DNA from: Taiwanofungus camphoratus
Taxonomy: Eukaryota; Basidiomycota; Agaricomycetes; Polyporales; Taiwanofungaceae
Direction: 5' to 3'
Length of the DNA: 64,000 bases
Assembly (NCBI GenBank): GCA_003999685.1
Contig: CP021220.1
Span: 1,860,001 to 1,924,000 of the forward strand
Part shown: piece after piece, positions 9,350-21,165 of the stretch
Layout: each line of letters opens with the position of its first letter
Numbering within the stretch: the first letter of the stretch is position 1
The notes under the pieces: generated by a model
Databases searched by the model: none
What the model was told of the DNA's origin: nothing
Seen by the model: only the letters and a program-made list of their open reading frames with translations
Program-made: the position numbers and the translations under genes

Positions 9350-11572
9350 TTACTCTCGACGAGATGGCTCCCTCGAAATATCACCACAAGTCACACCGTC
9401 AGGCAAGTTCCGCACCTGACCCGCCAATGAGTTCAATAATCACAAGTTTGACGGAGTCAGAAGCCCACATACCTCTAAGGCTGGCCTCGACTCGGTAGGG
9501 TCTTCGAACGGCCCCTCGTCCTCTGCCATGGAGTACATCGATGAGGTTGCCGAGCCTCTCGGCCTATCCACGCCGAGTCCACCAGGCGGCTCTCCAACAT
9601 CTTCCCGACTGGATATCTGTCCACTGTCCACCAACCTCTGAGGATTCCGGGGCGGTGGGCTGAATATATCACCACTACTTGAATTCAGAATGGTAGGCGG
9701 CATGCTGGGAGTAGATGCCCCAGCGCCTCCTGCACTAAGAGGCGGGTACCCAGACAAGAGCAGGTCATGGCTGCTCGCGCTTTCCCTCGGTATATGCCCC
9801 AGGCCTCCGGAACTTGTGCTGTCACTCCGCATGCTGTAGCTGTGGGTATGCCCACCCACCCATGCACCAGCGGGCGGCGGGCTGCTGGTCCGCGCAGGAA
9901 CGTAACCGTCCTTCCTAGAAAACCCAAGCGAAGCCGGCGGAGGGGGGTGAATCGTGCCGTAAGCTGCGTACGGGTCAAACTCTGTATCACGCGGCGTATC
10001 CGAGGGGCCTGCGGCCGGATCGTCCAAGTAGCCAGAAGGGGGTCTGCCACCACCACTGCCACTGGGCACCGAGCTCATCGTCTCACGTCCGTATGAGAGA
10101 GCCGAGCTCTGCCGCTGTCTCGTATGCGGGGCATCATCCTCATCATCGCCGTCTAAAGGCGTGCGGTTAAATCCGACCGCTGCAAGAGTCGACGCAACGG
10201 CAGTGTCATGCTCGAGTCGCCGGGTGCGACGGCGCCTGCGAATGAAGAAGAACAAGAATAACAAGATCGACGCTGCCGCCAGACCGACGATAAGGAAGAC
10301 ACCCGCTACTGCGCCTTTGTTCCGGAAAAACCTACAGCAGATGCGACCAAACGTTAGATACCTGCACCACGACAATTTACAGTGGCTACTTACTGCGATG
10401 TATTACTAGTACCTCCACCATCGCTGATGGGCTCAGGATTTCCCGCAATGATCGTTACGACACTGGGGCCATTACTTCCTGTAGTCGTGAGTGTCTCCGT
10501 AATGAGAGGAGGCGCAGACGTCACTGTCTGTCCCTGGCTATTTGTTGTCGTAATCCACACTGTAGACTTAAACGTCGTGCTGCAAAATATAACAACAACG
10601 AAGACATTACAAATTGCTCCTCAAAAGTTAACACTAAATTCATACGCACGTAGCCACGTTCCCCGCCGCGCTGACAGAAGTGCGACTGCCAGAGCTAGAA
10701 GATGTGGGTGGAGATGAGACCGCCTGTGAACTACCGTTCGCCGACGAGGAAGGGGACGGCAACAGCGACGAAGAAGGCGAGGGCGTGGAAGAAGGAGACG
10801 GCGAAGGCGCAGACAGAGACTGTCGTGTCAGAGAAGAGGATGGTGATGGTGACGCAGAAGGAGGGGGCGTAGAAGATGGGGTAGAAGTGGGCTGAGGTGT
10901 AGAAGAAGGTGAGGGCGAGGAAGGCTGGGAAGACGGTGTCGAAGATGGCGCAGACGACGGTGGTGGTGATGAGGGAGTTGTCGATGGGGTAGACGACGGC
11001 GGAGTAGAGGAAGGTGTCTGGGACGGCGTAGAAGCCGGTGTGGATGATACGGTAGACGACTCAGAAGATTCGGAGGATGACACCTGGAAGGACGGCTGTG
11101 AAGAAGCATGGTCTGAGGGCGACGCCGAAGGAGTTGTGGACATGGCTGCTGAGGTAGTAGCGCTTTCGGTTGGGGATGAAGCCGGTGCACTTTCGGACAT
11201 AGAACCCACCGAGACCCTGGCAAAAGAGTCCGATCTTCTCAGCAACAAGGCAAGAGCAGATGCACAAGACTCACGATGCAGCAGAGGATGATTCGGCCGC
11301 AGATGGCGCGGGTGCCGAGGTGGCTGGTGACGATGTCTGCGCTGAGCTCTGTTCTGCTGATGTTGTGGGAGTGGATGATTCAGTAACAGAAATAGATGAA
11401 GACATAGACTGCGAGATAATAGAAAATGTAGGGCTCGTGGGAGTAGAGTCAGAAGTAGTCAAAGATGGGTACGTATTCGTGTTAGTGGCAGCCGTGGATA
11501 AAGGAGACAAATTGGAAGTAGGAGTAGAAGAACCAGATCCGATGAAAGTGGAAGATCCTGTCGGTGATGTAC
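9350..11572 (-). CDS. Mucin-like single-pass surface protein (5' end incomplete)
   Basis: The extracellular part is extremely Ser/Thr/Pro rich (11572-10640), for example STPSQTPSSTPPSSTPSTTP, and is expected to be heavily O-mannosylated. It is followed by TFKSTVWITTTNSQGQTVTS and SVVTIIAGNPEP. One hydrophobic span (GAVAGVFLIVGLAAASILLF) then precedes a basic stop-transfer RRRRRTRRL. A disordered cytosolic tail of about 270 residues ends in RPALEV joined across an intron (9416-9472) to RNLPDG, with the stop at 9350. This layout is typical of fungal wall-stress-sensor-like or Mid2/mucin-like membrane proteins. No WSC or other folded sensor domain was seen. The signal peptide exon could not be placed. 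Candidates lie between 11573 and 12100 on the minus strand, where a hydrophobic run reads LALAALCLVLLSMGFALA, preceded in frame by the ATG at 11944-11946. Confidence 0.7.
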
Positions 11573-12887
11573 CTAGGAAATTTCAGAAAACGAGATGAAC
11601 AAGCCAGCCACGAATACGAGAGAAGAGCTTGGAGGTAAGCGGACAGAAATAGCGGATCAGAAAACGGGTACAGGAGAACAAATCCCTGTTATTGCACCAC
11701 AGAATCTCAAGCCCCGGTTACGCTACTGCAGAGATGGAAAGTAAGACATGCACACCGACGAGCGGAATGCCGGGGGGGGGCTCACAATATGTGCGGGGCC
11801 AACGCAAATCCCATTGACAACAACACGAGGCACAACGCGGCCAGGGCGAGCCGCCACGGAAACAATGACTGTAGATCCAACTCACCTGCGGTGGATGGAC
11901 TGGCACTGGAACTCTGTCTTTTCTCGTGCTGCACAGCGGAAGCCATGGACTAGAGCGGGGGCAAGAGGGAGAAAAGAAACCAGAACATGGTGGAAAAAGT
12001 GTAAGTAACCCCACAATTGATTGGAAAAGGGCTGCGCCTGGCTGCCGACACTTATCGCCCTCTGGCAAGAGTGCGCCCCCGCCATGTGGGAATCTTCTCG
12101 TCATATCCTTTCTTCTGGGACAGACGCGTCTCGGCTAGTGTTTGATCCCTCGTAGGCTAGCTACCTCCATTCTGTTCCTTGTTGACTGACTGTCATCTTT
12201 CTTTTCCTCATCCTAAGACTCTCAGCGATATAAGGACCGACTCGTGGGTGGAACACAATATCGAAATCGCGAATTCATGATGCAGTCCTCGTTTGGTCTG
12301 CGGTCCAAGATCGGTTTTGACTTCAATTGGATGTCATATAACTACACGAGTGCGATACCCAACAACTGGATATGGATGCAAAGGCCAGGACTGCTCTGAT
12401 AAATATCTTATCATTGTCCGATCCGTAGTGACAGCTGAACGAGCATTCCCGACGGAGATTGCTCGAAGCCGTGCATTGCAGGCTTAGAATGCTTGGAGTT
12501 AATAGCCAGCAACGCTGTTATTCATACCGTACGTGAGGACGTTGTGATCCTGTGGTCTGTGGACCAGCGCTTCACAACCTGAGGCGAAGTGACATTGTGC
12601 AATATCCACCAGCATGCAGGTGCATTACATCAACATGATGTCGGACCATGCCGCACGCCCTCGCCCAGCTTCTGTTAGGTGTATGAAAGCATTGTGAACA
12701 CATCCTCTCTTCTTCGCGCGAAGTACGAAGAGACGCCTGTGTTCTGCTTTATACTTCGTATTTCCAACAAAATAATCATCATGAAACAATCGAAATAATC
12801 ACTATGTTAGCCTGAGGATGTGCAGCGACACCTCGTGTGAATGTGGCTATAAGCGATTATTGGTCAGTTGCACTATCACGATTGATA
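11573..12887. other. Probable 5' region of the mucin-like gene, then non-coding
   Basis: 11573-11950 should contain the first exon(s) of the minus-strand mucin-like gene, but splice sites are ambiguous. A nine-G homopolymer lies at 11772-11780. From about 12150 to 12887 I see no coding signal, only A+T-richer unique sequence up to the transposon edge. Confidence 0.4.
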
Positions 12888-13598
12888 CTATGGCTTCATG
12901 GGAAGTGTAAAAAGGTGTAGAGGTGCAAAATCTTGTCCCGAGCACCACAAACACCACGAAACCTCATAAAACTTAGCTGAGGTATAGAGACAATAGTATT
13001 CTAATGGTTCATCAAGTTTTGGTATGAAAATATACAATGTAGCCATGTTACGAGATGTAAATGTGCTGTTGTGAGACCCAGACATGGTGATTTCTCAACC
13101 TTGATGAGCAGATTTACTCCGATCTTGTGAACTGTTCCTCCTGAAAATTTGGGTGAGTCAGGGCCAAGCATCTTTGATTCAGACCCTCCATTTTTTATAC
13201 AAGAAATTGTCTTAGTTTCATACAATTCAACAAACATTGCTTGACCCACACAGCCTCAGAAAGGAAATCACACTTACAAACTCCGATTCGGAAAAGGATG
13301 GCACAGTTTGATAACTCGAATCGACCATGTCCACACCTCGTTGAGTTGCCGTTCAAAGCCGTGCATCGGCAGGCTGTGACATAGTGTGACACAGTTTTGC
13401 ATTACACTTCCAAAATGCATTCTTTGTCTCGGGATTGATCTCACAAGCACTCCCCTACACAATTAAAATTTCTAAGTAGACAGTAATCTAGCTGAGGGTT
13501 TTCCCCCTGTCCTAGAGAAATTCCGAGGTCAAACTGTTGAGTGGTTGCACAGCTATTCACGATCTGCCAAAAATTTTACAGTTCCCATGAAGCCATAG
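12888..13598 (-). mobile_element. Non-autonomous TIR transposon (MITE-like), copy A
   Basis: The element is 711 bases. Its ends are inverted repeats of about 25 bases with one mismatch, beginning CTATGGCTTCATGGGAA on each strand. Both ends are flanked by TA, as in Tc1/mariner-type target duplication. No transposase frame is present, and short frames inside are broken relative to the other copy, so it is not coding. The whole element aligns in opposite orientation to 23750-24396. Strand is given so that copy B is forward. Assignment to the Tc1/mariner superfamily rests only on the TA flanks. Confidence 0.8.
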
Positions 13599-15301
13599 TA
13601 CACTGATAGTTGCAGGATAATGTTTTTGGCACCGCAGCGCCAGCAAAGTTACTGCTGTCATGTTGATGCAAGAAGTCCTTGGTGTTGCTTGAGAAGATGG
13701 GCACGTGACTTCCAGCTGCGCTCTTCTTGCAAGGTTCTGCCATAGCAAGTATGATGGAAGCATACTACCTTTCTTGTCCAGCTCACGATCTACAGCTTTC
13801 AGATTCTAGAAGCCGGACGAGGCTAAGCACGAACATCAGTATCAAGGACTAATCGAAAGCCTAGCAAAGCACTTGTATCTCGTCGAGCTGTGTCTGCATT
13901 TCTTACCGCGTTCTTACTTGTTTCGGGACCGGCATTGCAAGTTGTCCCTGGTTGAATTGGTGAGCCAGATTATGAGGACTGGCTTATGGTGGGAAATACA
14001 TCATTTCAAGGACTGGATTGGGCAGGGCAGCTTGCAGAATGAGGACCATACTGGCGAGGTACTCAAAATGGTCTGCCATCGAATGATATGCCGAAAGGCG
14101 GGTAGCTGCGGGACCACCCCATGATTCCCGTTAGCGATAGAGGTTGAGCGACAGAACATGAAATACTGACTGCAGACCGGTTGGCGTTATAGGGAAGCCC
14201 TGGATAACATGCTACAGGCACCTTATTCCTTCCGACCAGCTGCTGATAGGAATCACGAGTCACCTCAGACAATAGTCAATCAAGCAATCGACACGAAGAT
14301 GGTGCAAAAACGCTTACCTGATGTGCCGATAACAACTCTCACGAGGATAGACGATGAGCCAGATGGAACATTTGTCCTCCTTTAGTCAACTCAGAGACAT
14401 TCTCTGCGTGTCGTTAAGATATCAATATGCACCAACACAACCAGCTGTTAATGTAAGCACAAGGTCTCCCGGTTGCGCAGACCGAAATCAAGGCGAGTCA
14501 TGCAGCTCAAACACGTATTCACCCTCGTTGGCCCGCAAAAGAACATGCATTGTGCACCTATACCTGACTTAGGCATATATTTTCCTGCTTTTTCCGGGCT
14601 TTTAGCAGAAGGCCTAACGTTCTTTGCAATGGTCGGAATACCTACAAACAAAGGTCAGCTAGCATCATCGAGTAGGTGGGTCATTAAGGCTCGATGCACG
14701 CTGTTCTGGTGGGCGATAACAGATCTTCTTTCTCATAGGAGGGGACGGTCACCAAATGACGATTATCCATTAAGTATAAATATCGAATTCGAGAGAGCAC
14801 TTCACCTCATTTTGAAGGTGTGCATGGATCAGCCCTCTGATGATGAGCTCGAGTTTAACATCTAGGGCCACATGACATTAGAGAAAACTCCACTTGAGCA
14901 AGGCTGAAAATATAAGAGACCTAGAGAGCTTGTGTCCGTTACAGTACAGTACAAATGATCGAAAGTTACATCGAAAAACAGATTAAGGGAAATAACTATA
15001 GGCTAGCAGTGTAGTAAAATTGGTCGGCACGTGTCTAATATGCAACGGTATAAGCACGCGGATATCATAACCGAATAGATTCGTTTCATAGAGGATGAGA
15101 TGTCGTGGCGGACTCGTGGGCGAGGATATGTGAAGCGAATGTCGGGTGTGACGAGCAAAAACGCTGCATACGATTGGATGGAAATATGGGGGGTTGAAAG
15201 TTGGCTTCCTACATGAACCAGATCAGTGACAAGAAGAACGAGTGCGAATAGCAGTCATCACATAAAAGGCGGAGGATAGGACCCACGAGTGACCATCGAC
15301 G
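13599..15301. other. 1.7-kb gene-poor stretch
   Basis: No recognisable protein or RNA was found. The longest open stretch (plus strand, about 14473-14865) has no domain I know, no neighbouring exons and ordinary composition, so I leave it uncalled. The right end is the 3' flank of the Rab gene. Confidence 0.4.
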
Positions 15302-16381
<1,080 letters not shown>

Positions 16382-17028
16382 AAGCTCTGTAGCGTCTGCA
16401 TCATAGTCGTCAACTGGCATAGTGAGTATTTAGTCAAGGCAAGACGGCGGTACGCAAAGAGAGGCCCGACGATTGTGGCAGCTGCTAGTGAGGACGACAG
16501 AGCCGGTGGCGGCACCCAACGCCGCACGTGGCTGCGGTTTCTCCACGGCTTCCTCGTTTGATAACTCTCCTTTATGCAAGATTTTCCCCATATAACATCT
16601 GCAATCGCGCCAGGCTAGGATACACATGCGACGAAGAAACAGGTAGACGAGGATCGCCCCGACACCTAACACATCAGACACAGCCAACTGAACGAGACCA
16701 AACACCAATGTATCTTTTATATAACTCCCCCAACCGAACCCGCCTTCGCCCAACCCAACAGAACGTTATCCCAGCGTAGTAGAGATAAGTGGTGCATTCT
16801 AATGCCTACTATTTGTATATACCGGGAAACACCGCGTCTTAGCACTTGCTTGCTTGTGGCGGTATATAAATGCTGATTTCATCATCATCATCATCGTTTG
16901 ATCACTCTCGCACTCATATTATTTAAACAATATTGTGCAAAAGTCTGCAGCCGCATCCTCATGATCTTGGTATCTCGAAATATATCAAGTATATATCAAA
17001 TACATCCGCAAAGCATGTGTCACCTAAT
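16382..17028. other. Intergenic
   Basis: Promoter of the Rab gene and 3' flank of DSD1. A CAT trinucleotide run lies near 16880-16895. A minus-strand frame (16753-16430) with a hydrophobic stretch has no ATG start, and I did not call it. Confidence 0.4.
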
Positions 17029-18555
17029 TTACCAGCCTTTCCAAGGTACCCAGACGTCGTCTACTACGTCTCCCCCGCCAGGCATGTCAGAGTCGACAAT
17101 ATAGTACCAAGGATATGCAGCCAAAATCAAGCATGCATGTTGGCCCACTATTTGAATTATCTCCCCCAGTCGCAACTTGTCCTCGGGTCTGTCGGCTCGT
17201 CGCGTCTGCTTCAAGACTCCGTGCTCTTGTGATATCCGAGTGAGCCTCCATGGCTTTCCTACAACTTCACCAAATCCTTCATGTGGGCCAACATCTTTAC
17301 TCATCGCGATAGCCCCAGCATCGCACATGGCTTCGTCTGTGCCGTCTCCGCCTCGACCTGGATAATACGAGATCACCGTAGCGAGGACTCGCTGTGCAAC
17401 ACGACTGGTCTCGACCAGGCCGGTATGCAGTTGCTGTAAATCCAGGAGCGGATAGTTTCCTGGACAGCCGTATATTTATAACCTGCGTGGCAGTTGTCAC
17501 TGATTGAACATACCTGCGTGCAATTCTAATCTTCCGTTCAATTGAGCTGCGAGCCGTTCTCGCGTACCAGCCGTGGCTGCATGCGCAGTAGGTGTCGAGC
17601 CAATTGCTAGGACGAAAGGCTCACTGCGAGGAGCCAGATTCGGTGAGCCCGACAGAATGGAGAGTGCAAGACCTGCAGCGGTGTTTACAGCTTCGATTTC
17701 TCTCGACAAGAAGGCAGATGCTTCTGGCAGTGATGTTGATTCGTATGAGTGGCCTCCGTGACTGTAGAATCCATACACTGAAATAATAGGCGAAGAAAAG
17801 ACTGCGGTCAATAGTGATTTGAACAACGGTGAAGTCGGTTCAAGTCCTGCTCGTCTAGAGTCGACGTTATTCACTGCTTGGTCTTCAAGAGCAGAGCAAT
17901 GCGCACTTCAGTCCACAGTCGACCTTGATGAACACCGACCATTTCCTTGAACTTTTCCTTGCTCTTTCGAATGACTCTAAGAATGACACCTGATCTGGAT
18001 GGTCAATCAAGATTCGTAGGTTTGCATCAAACGCCGCCACCTCCTCCCACAAAGCGGAGAGATCTGCAACTTTATTAAGTGGCACAGGCAAACCATACAA
18101 GATCTGAACATGATGGTGTTATCCTTTTGCTCTGATGGTCACAAGATCACTACTCACGTCTTTGACCGTTCCATCGGCGACAAGTCCATACCTGACAACT
18201 TCACAGAGTTCCATCACCGTCGACACGATGATCGCATGTGTCTGATTCGCACTCGAAACGAGCTGCAGCCTAGTTCCTTCAGCGGTCTACCACATCTCTT
18301 CAACATCCATGGCTACTTGCATATTTGAGTCCGCACCTTGTGAGACTTGATATGTGCACGAAACGTCGCTCCCCATTGATTGGCGTTCTCATGCATCAAG
18401 GCACAATTCCTGGCAAAGATTGCGCGGTCTATGACCACGGCCGGTGTCCTGATGGCATTGAGAGCCTTGCCCTTATATTCGTCGACTAGTTCTTGTTTCT
18501 CTGGTTTGGCACTTATGTGGAAGGGCGTCCTGGACTGGATGATATCCACTGACAT
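17029..18555 (-). CDS. DSD1: D-serine dehydratase, PLP and zinc dependent
   Basis: Alanine-racemase-type N-terminal barrel followed by the D-serine dehydratase-like C-domain. The start ATG at 18555 gives MSVDIIQSRTPFHISAKPEK. Next come IRTPAVVIDRAIFARN and FRAHIKSHKTAEGTRLQL, which hold the PLP lysine region. VKVRxxG-type landmarks appear as FIKVDCGLKRAGLEP once an intron with the donor GTGCGC is removed. The far end has the zinc ligands in GQHACLI and the closing WYYIVDSD. The protein ends VWVPWKGW at 17029. Family reaction: D-serine to pyruvate and ammonia, cytosolic, detoxifying D-serine. At least five introns are inferred, all with GT-AG ends. It is divergently paired with the hydrolase at 18818, 262 bases apart. 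The D-threonine aldolase-like subgroup is the main alternative specificity. Confidence 0.88.
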
Positions 18556-18817
18556 TCTGGTGTGATGTCGCGTCGAGCGCGCTGGAATGACGGCGGGTGT
18601 CAACCCAGTCGATATCGATGATTGCCTCAATGCCCCCTTTCACGTGATCCTTTCGGCTCGCGTGCCCGGGATCTAACCGAGCAGCTTAAAATGTTCCTCA
18701 CGAGTCACCAGAGCACCGTGGTCTCTATCTGCGTTCAGACTCAGCGCACTTCTGATACCATCCTTGCTGAGCTTTATATTGCAACGGTGAGTCCTTGCCG
18801 TCTCATACCTGGTGGCA

Positions 18818-20110
18818 ATGACTGAACCTGAACGCAAGATCCACCAACCTCTCCATCCTGACTTCGTTAACAGGCTCGTGCCAGATTATGTGGCCTATCA
18901 CAATGCTAACACTGCATACACGGTTCCCCTTCATCTACTTCCTTGGGACCCTGCCGTTCGTCAGAGTCCCCCGGTCTCGGGAGGCTCTGAACCTTTGAAG
19001 GTTGGGGCGATTAGCGATATCCCCCTGAGCAAGTTTGCCGTCCGAGTCTTCACTCCGGAAGGTCCTTCCCCCCCAGACGGATGGCCAGTCTTCCTATTTT
19101 TCCACGGAGGCGAGATCAGCTCAAACACCATTTGATTGCTGCTCGTGCTTATCGCGTCGTACACACAGGGGGTTGGACATTGGGTAATATCAACACTGAG
19201 AACGCTTTCTCTACGCACATGTGCACGCGTAAGGATGCAGATCCACTTCACATATTGATCACCGTTTTGAGTGCAGGATGTATTGCAGGTGCGAACTGCG
19301 TTGTAGTCTCTGTCGATTATCGTCTGGCTCCAGAAATTCCATATCCTGCTGCTGTGGAAGACGCAGTGGAAGCTCTTCATTGGGTGTATAACAACGGTAA
19401 AGCTCAATTAGGGGTCAATGTCAATAAAATTGCGGTCGGCGGCTCCTCTAGGTAAACATGGTGCAATGTGGTTTGTCTATTATCTCACGAGCTATCCCTA
19501 GCGGTGGAAACCTTGCCGCTGTCTTGACACATAAAGCAGCTCTGTCCGTCCCCCCGATCCCCTTGTTGTTTCAGTTGCTGGTGGTTCCAGTGACGGACAA
19601 CACCGCTTCACCATCCGGGACTCCTTACAAATCTTGGGCAGAGAATGCCAACACCCCCACGCTAAGTCCTGGGAGGATGTTATGGTTTCGTGACAACTAT
19701 TTACCAAATGAAACTGATCGTGCCAAGTGGGACAACTCTCCTATATTTGCGCCTGAGGAGGGCTTTAAGAGGGCACCCCGCGCGTGGATTGGCGTCGCGG
19801 AGTTGGACGTCTTGAGAGATGAGGGAATTGCGTATGGCGAGAAATTGAAGGAAGCTGGAGTCGAGGTCGAAATTCAAGTATACAAGGGTGCTCCTCATCC
19901 GATTATGGCTATGGATGGTGCGTCTGAAACATACTGAGCCTTAAGTCTTAGCTGATTCAGGTTTTGTCAAATATTGTAGCGTGAGTAACATCAAATTTAC
20001 TCCGCCTTTCAGTGATTGACCACTTGAATACAATCAGTGTCCTGGAAGTCGGGAGAAGACTTGTTACAGATGCCGCTGAGGCATTAGCATCAGCCTTTGG
20101 TTCCTTGTGA
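18818..20110 (+). CDS. Alpha/beta hydrolase, hormone-sensitive-lipase (fold-3) family
   Basis: HSL-type landmarks are in order: oxyanion motif [23 protein letters not shown], nucleophile elbow GGSSSGGNLAA, acid-region phrase [19 protein letters not shown], and catalytic histidine in [12 protein letters not shown]. The protein has about 340 residues, no signal peptide, and is probably cytosolic. The oxyanion motif is only formed by removing an intron with a GC donor (19110-19168, GGAG then GCGAGA). The GxSxG motif is split by the intron that starts at 19453. The last splice is uncertain: joining 19918 to 20012 keeps frame and leads to [20 protein letters not shown], stop 20108-20110, but adds about ten unusual residues. 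Substrate unknown: fungal relatives act on acyl or aryl esters. A short divergent promoter is shared with DSD1. Confidence 0.82.
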
Positions 20111-21165
20111 AATATATGGTAAGCTTATATCTTTGATGCTCGAAACTATCGTACTTGAACGAGGCAGTTGTATAATGATATAGCCCGTGTCATAAACCTG
20201 GCTGCAGTCATGAAATGCTGTAAAGGAAGTGTGTATACCGCACCGGATTCTCTAGATAGTTGCTATCATCAACCCGCGCGGGTCACGACCACTGAAAAAT
20301 ATATACTGGAAGATATCAGTGGACGTTCCATTGCAGTCCGAACGAGGATATGTACGACACTAACGCAGATTCCACGTTCCACTGTGCTGTCATCCATATG
20401 TCCAGCGTAGACAATCAACGAGCCAATAGTGACTTCAATCACGCAGATATCATGGGCCCTGTTTTATGAGTATATGAAAAACCGTGTCGGACGGACGCTT
20501 CACGGCAACCTCAAACCGTCTAGATCAGTGAAATTGGTTAATCTGTGTCTGTCTCGTCGTAGTGAATGCAGTCCTAGGATATGAATGGCACAATATGCCC
20601 TTCTTGTTAATCGTGAATCGTTACGGTGTTGTTGCATGAGATTCAACCTTCGAAGTGAAGAGAGTTCGCTCCCTGACTGCCAACGTCACTGAGAAGAACG
20701 CTGGAGCGTAGGCGTAAACATCACCTGCCGCACACACATGGTAAAAGCCGCGTCGTCCACGACAACATCGGTAGTCGGGTGCGCATACCTACTCACATAG
20801 AGGTCAGATTGATGATTCCTCATTCGTACCTGTTTCTAAGATGCTCAGGTCATTCTCGCGATTGCGGTTATCTATTGCAGAAAGATGGAATTGAGACGAG
20901 CACGAAACACGATTTGATTAGAAACATTAGTATAAACCTGCCTCTGCACCTCTGGACTCCCGTACGTCCATGTGGAGTTCGGGAAATGGTGGAGGGATAT
21001 CTGCATAACATAACATGTCTTTGAGAAAACAATCACTGGGAACCGAGATACGAAAACGATGGTGAGAATACACTTTTTTTGATTCCTGCGTCATGGGTAA
21101 GAAGTTTTAGCAGATGTATAACCGCACAGTACCCTTCAGATTATGACTTTCTTGCAGGACGTGAG
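20111..21165. other. 1-kb intergenic region
   Basis: Between the 3' ends of the hydrolase and the RBM39-type gene, so no promoter is required here. No coding, repeat or RNA signal was recognised. Confidence 0.4.

Noticed and set aside
14473-14865. A 130-residue plus-strand protein in the gene-poor region
   Set aside because: No recognisable motif, no conserved splice partners and ordinary base use. Not enough to call a gene.
16430-16753. A small membrane protein on the minus strand
   Set aside because: The open frame has a hydrophobic stretch but begins at TTG, has no ATG in a plausible place, no family likeness and no supporting exons.
17900-17935. A frameshift or stop in DSD1 after KVDCGLK
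   Set aside because: The GTGCGC donor and TCTAG acceptor remove the stop and give KVDCGLKRAGL, as expected for the family.
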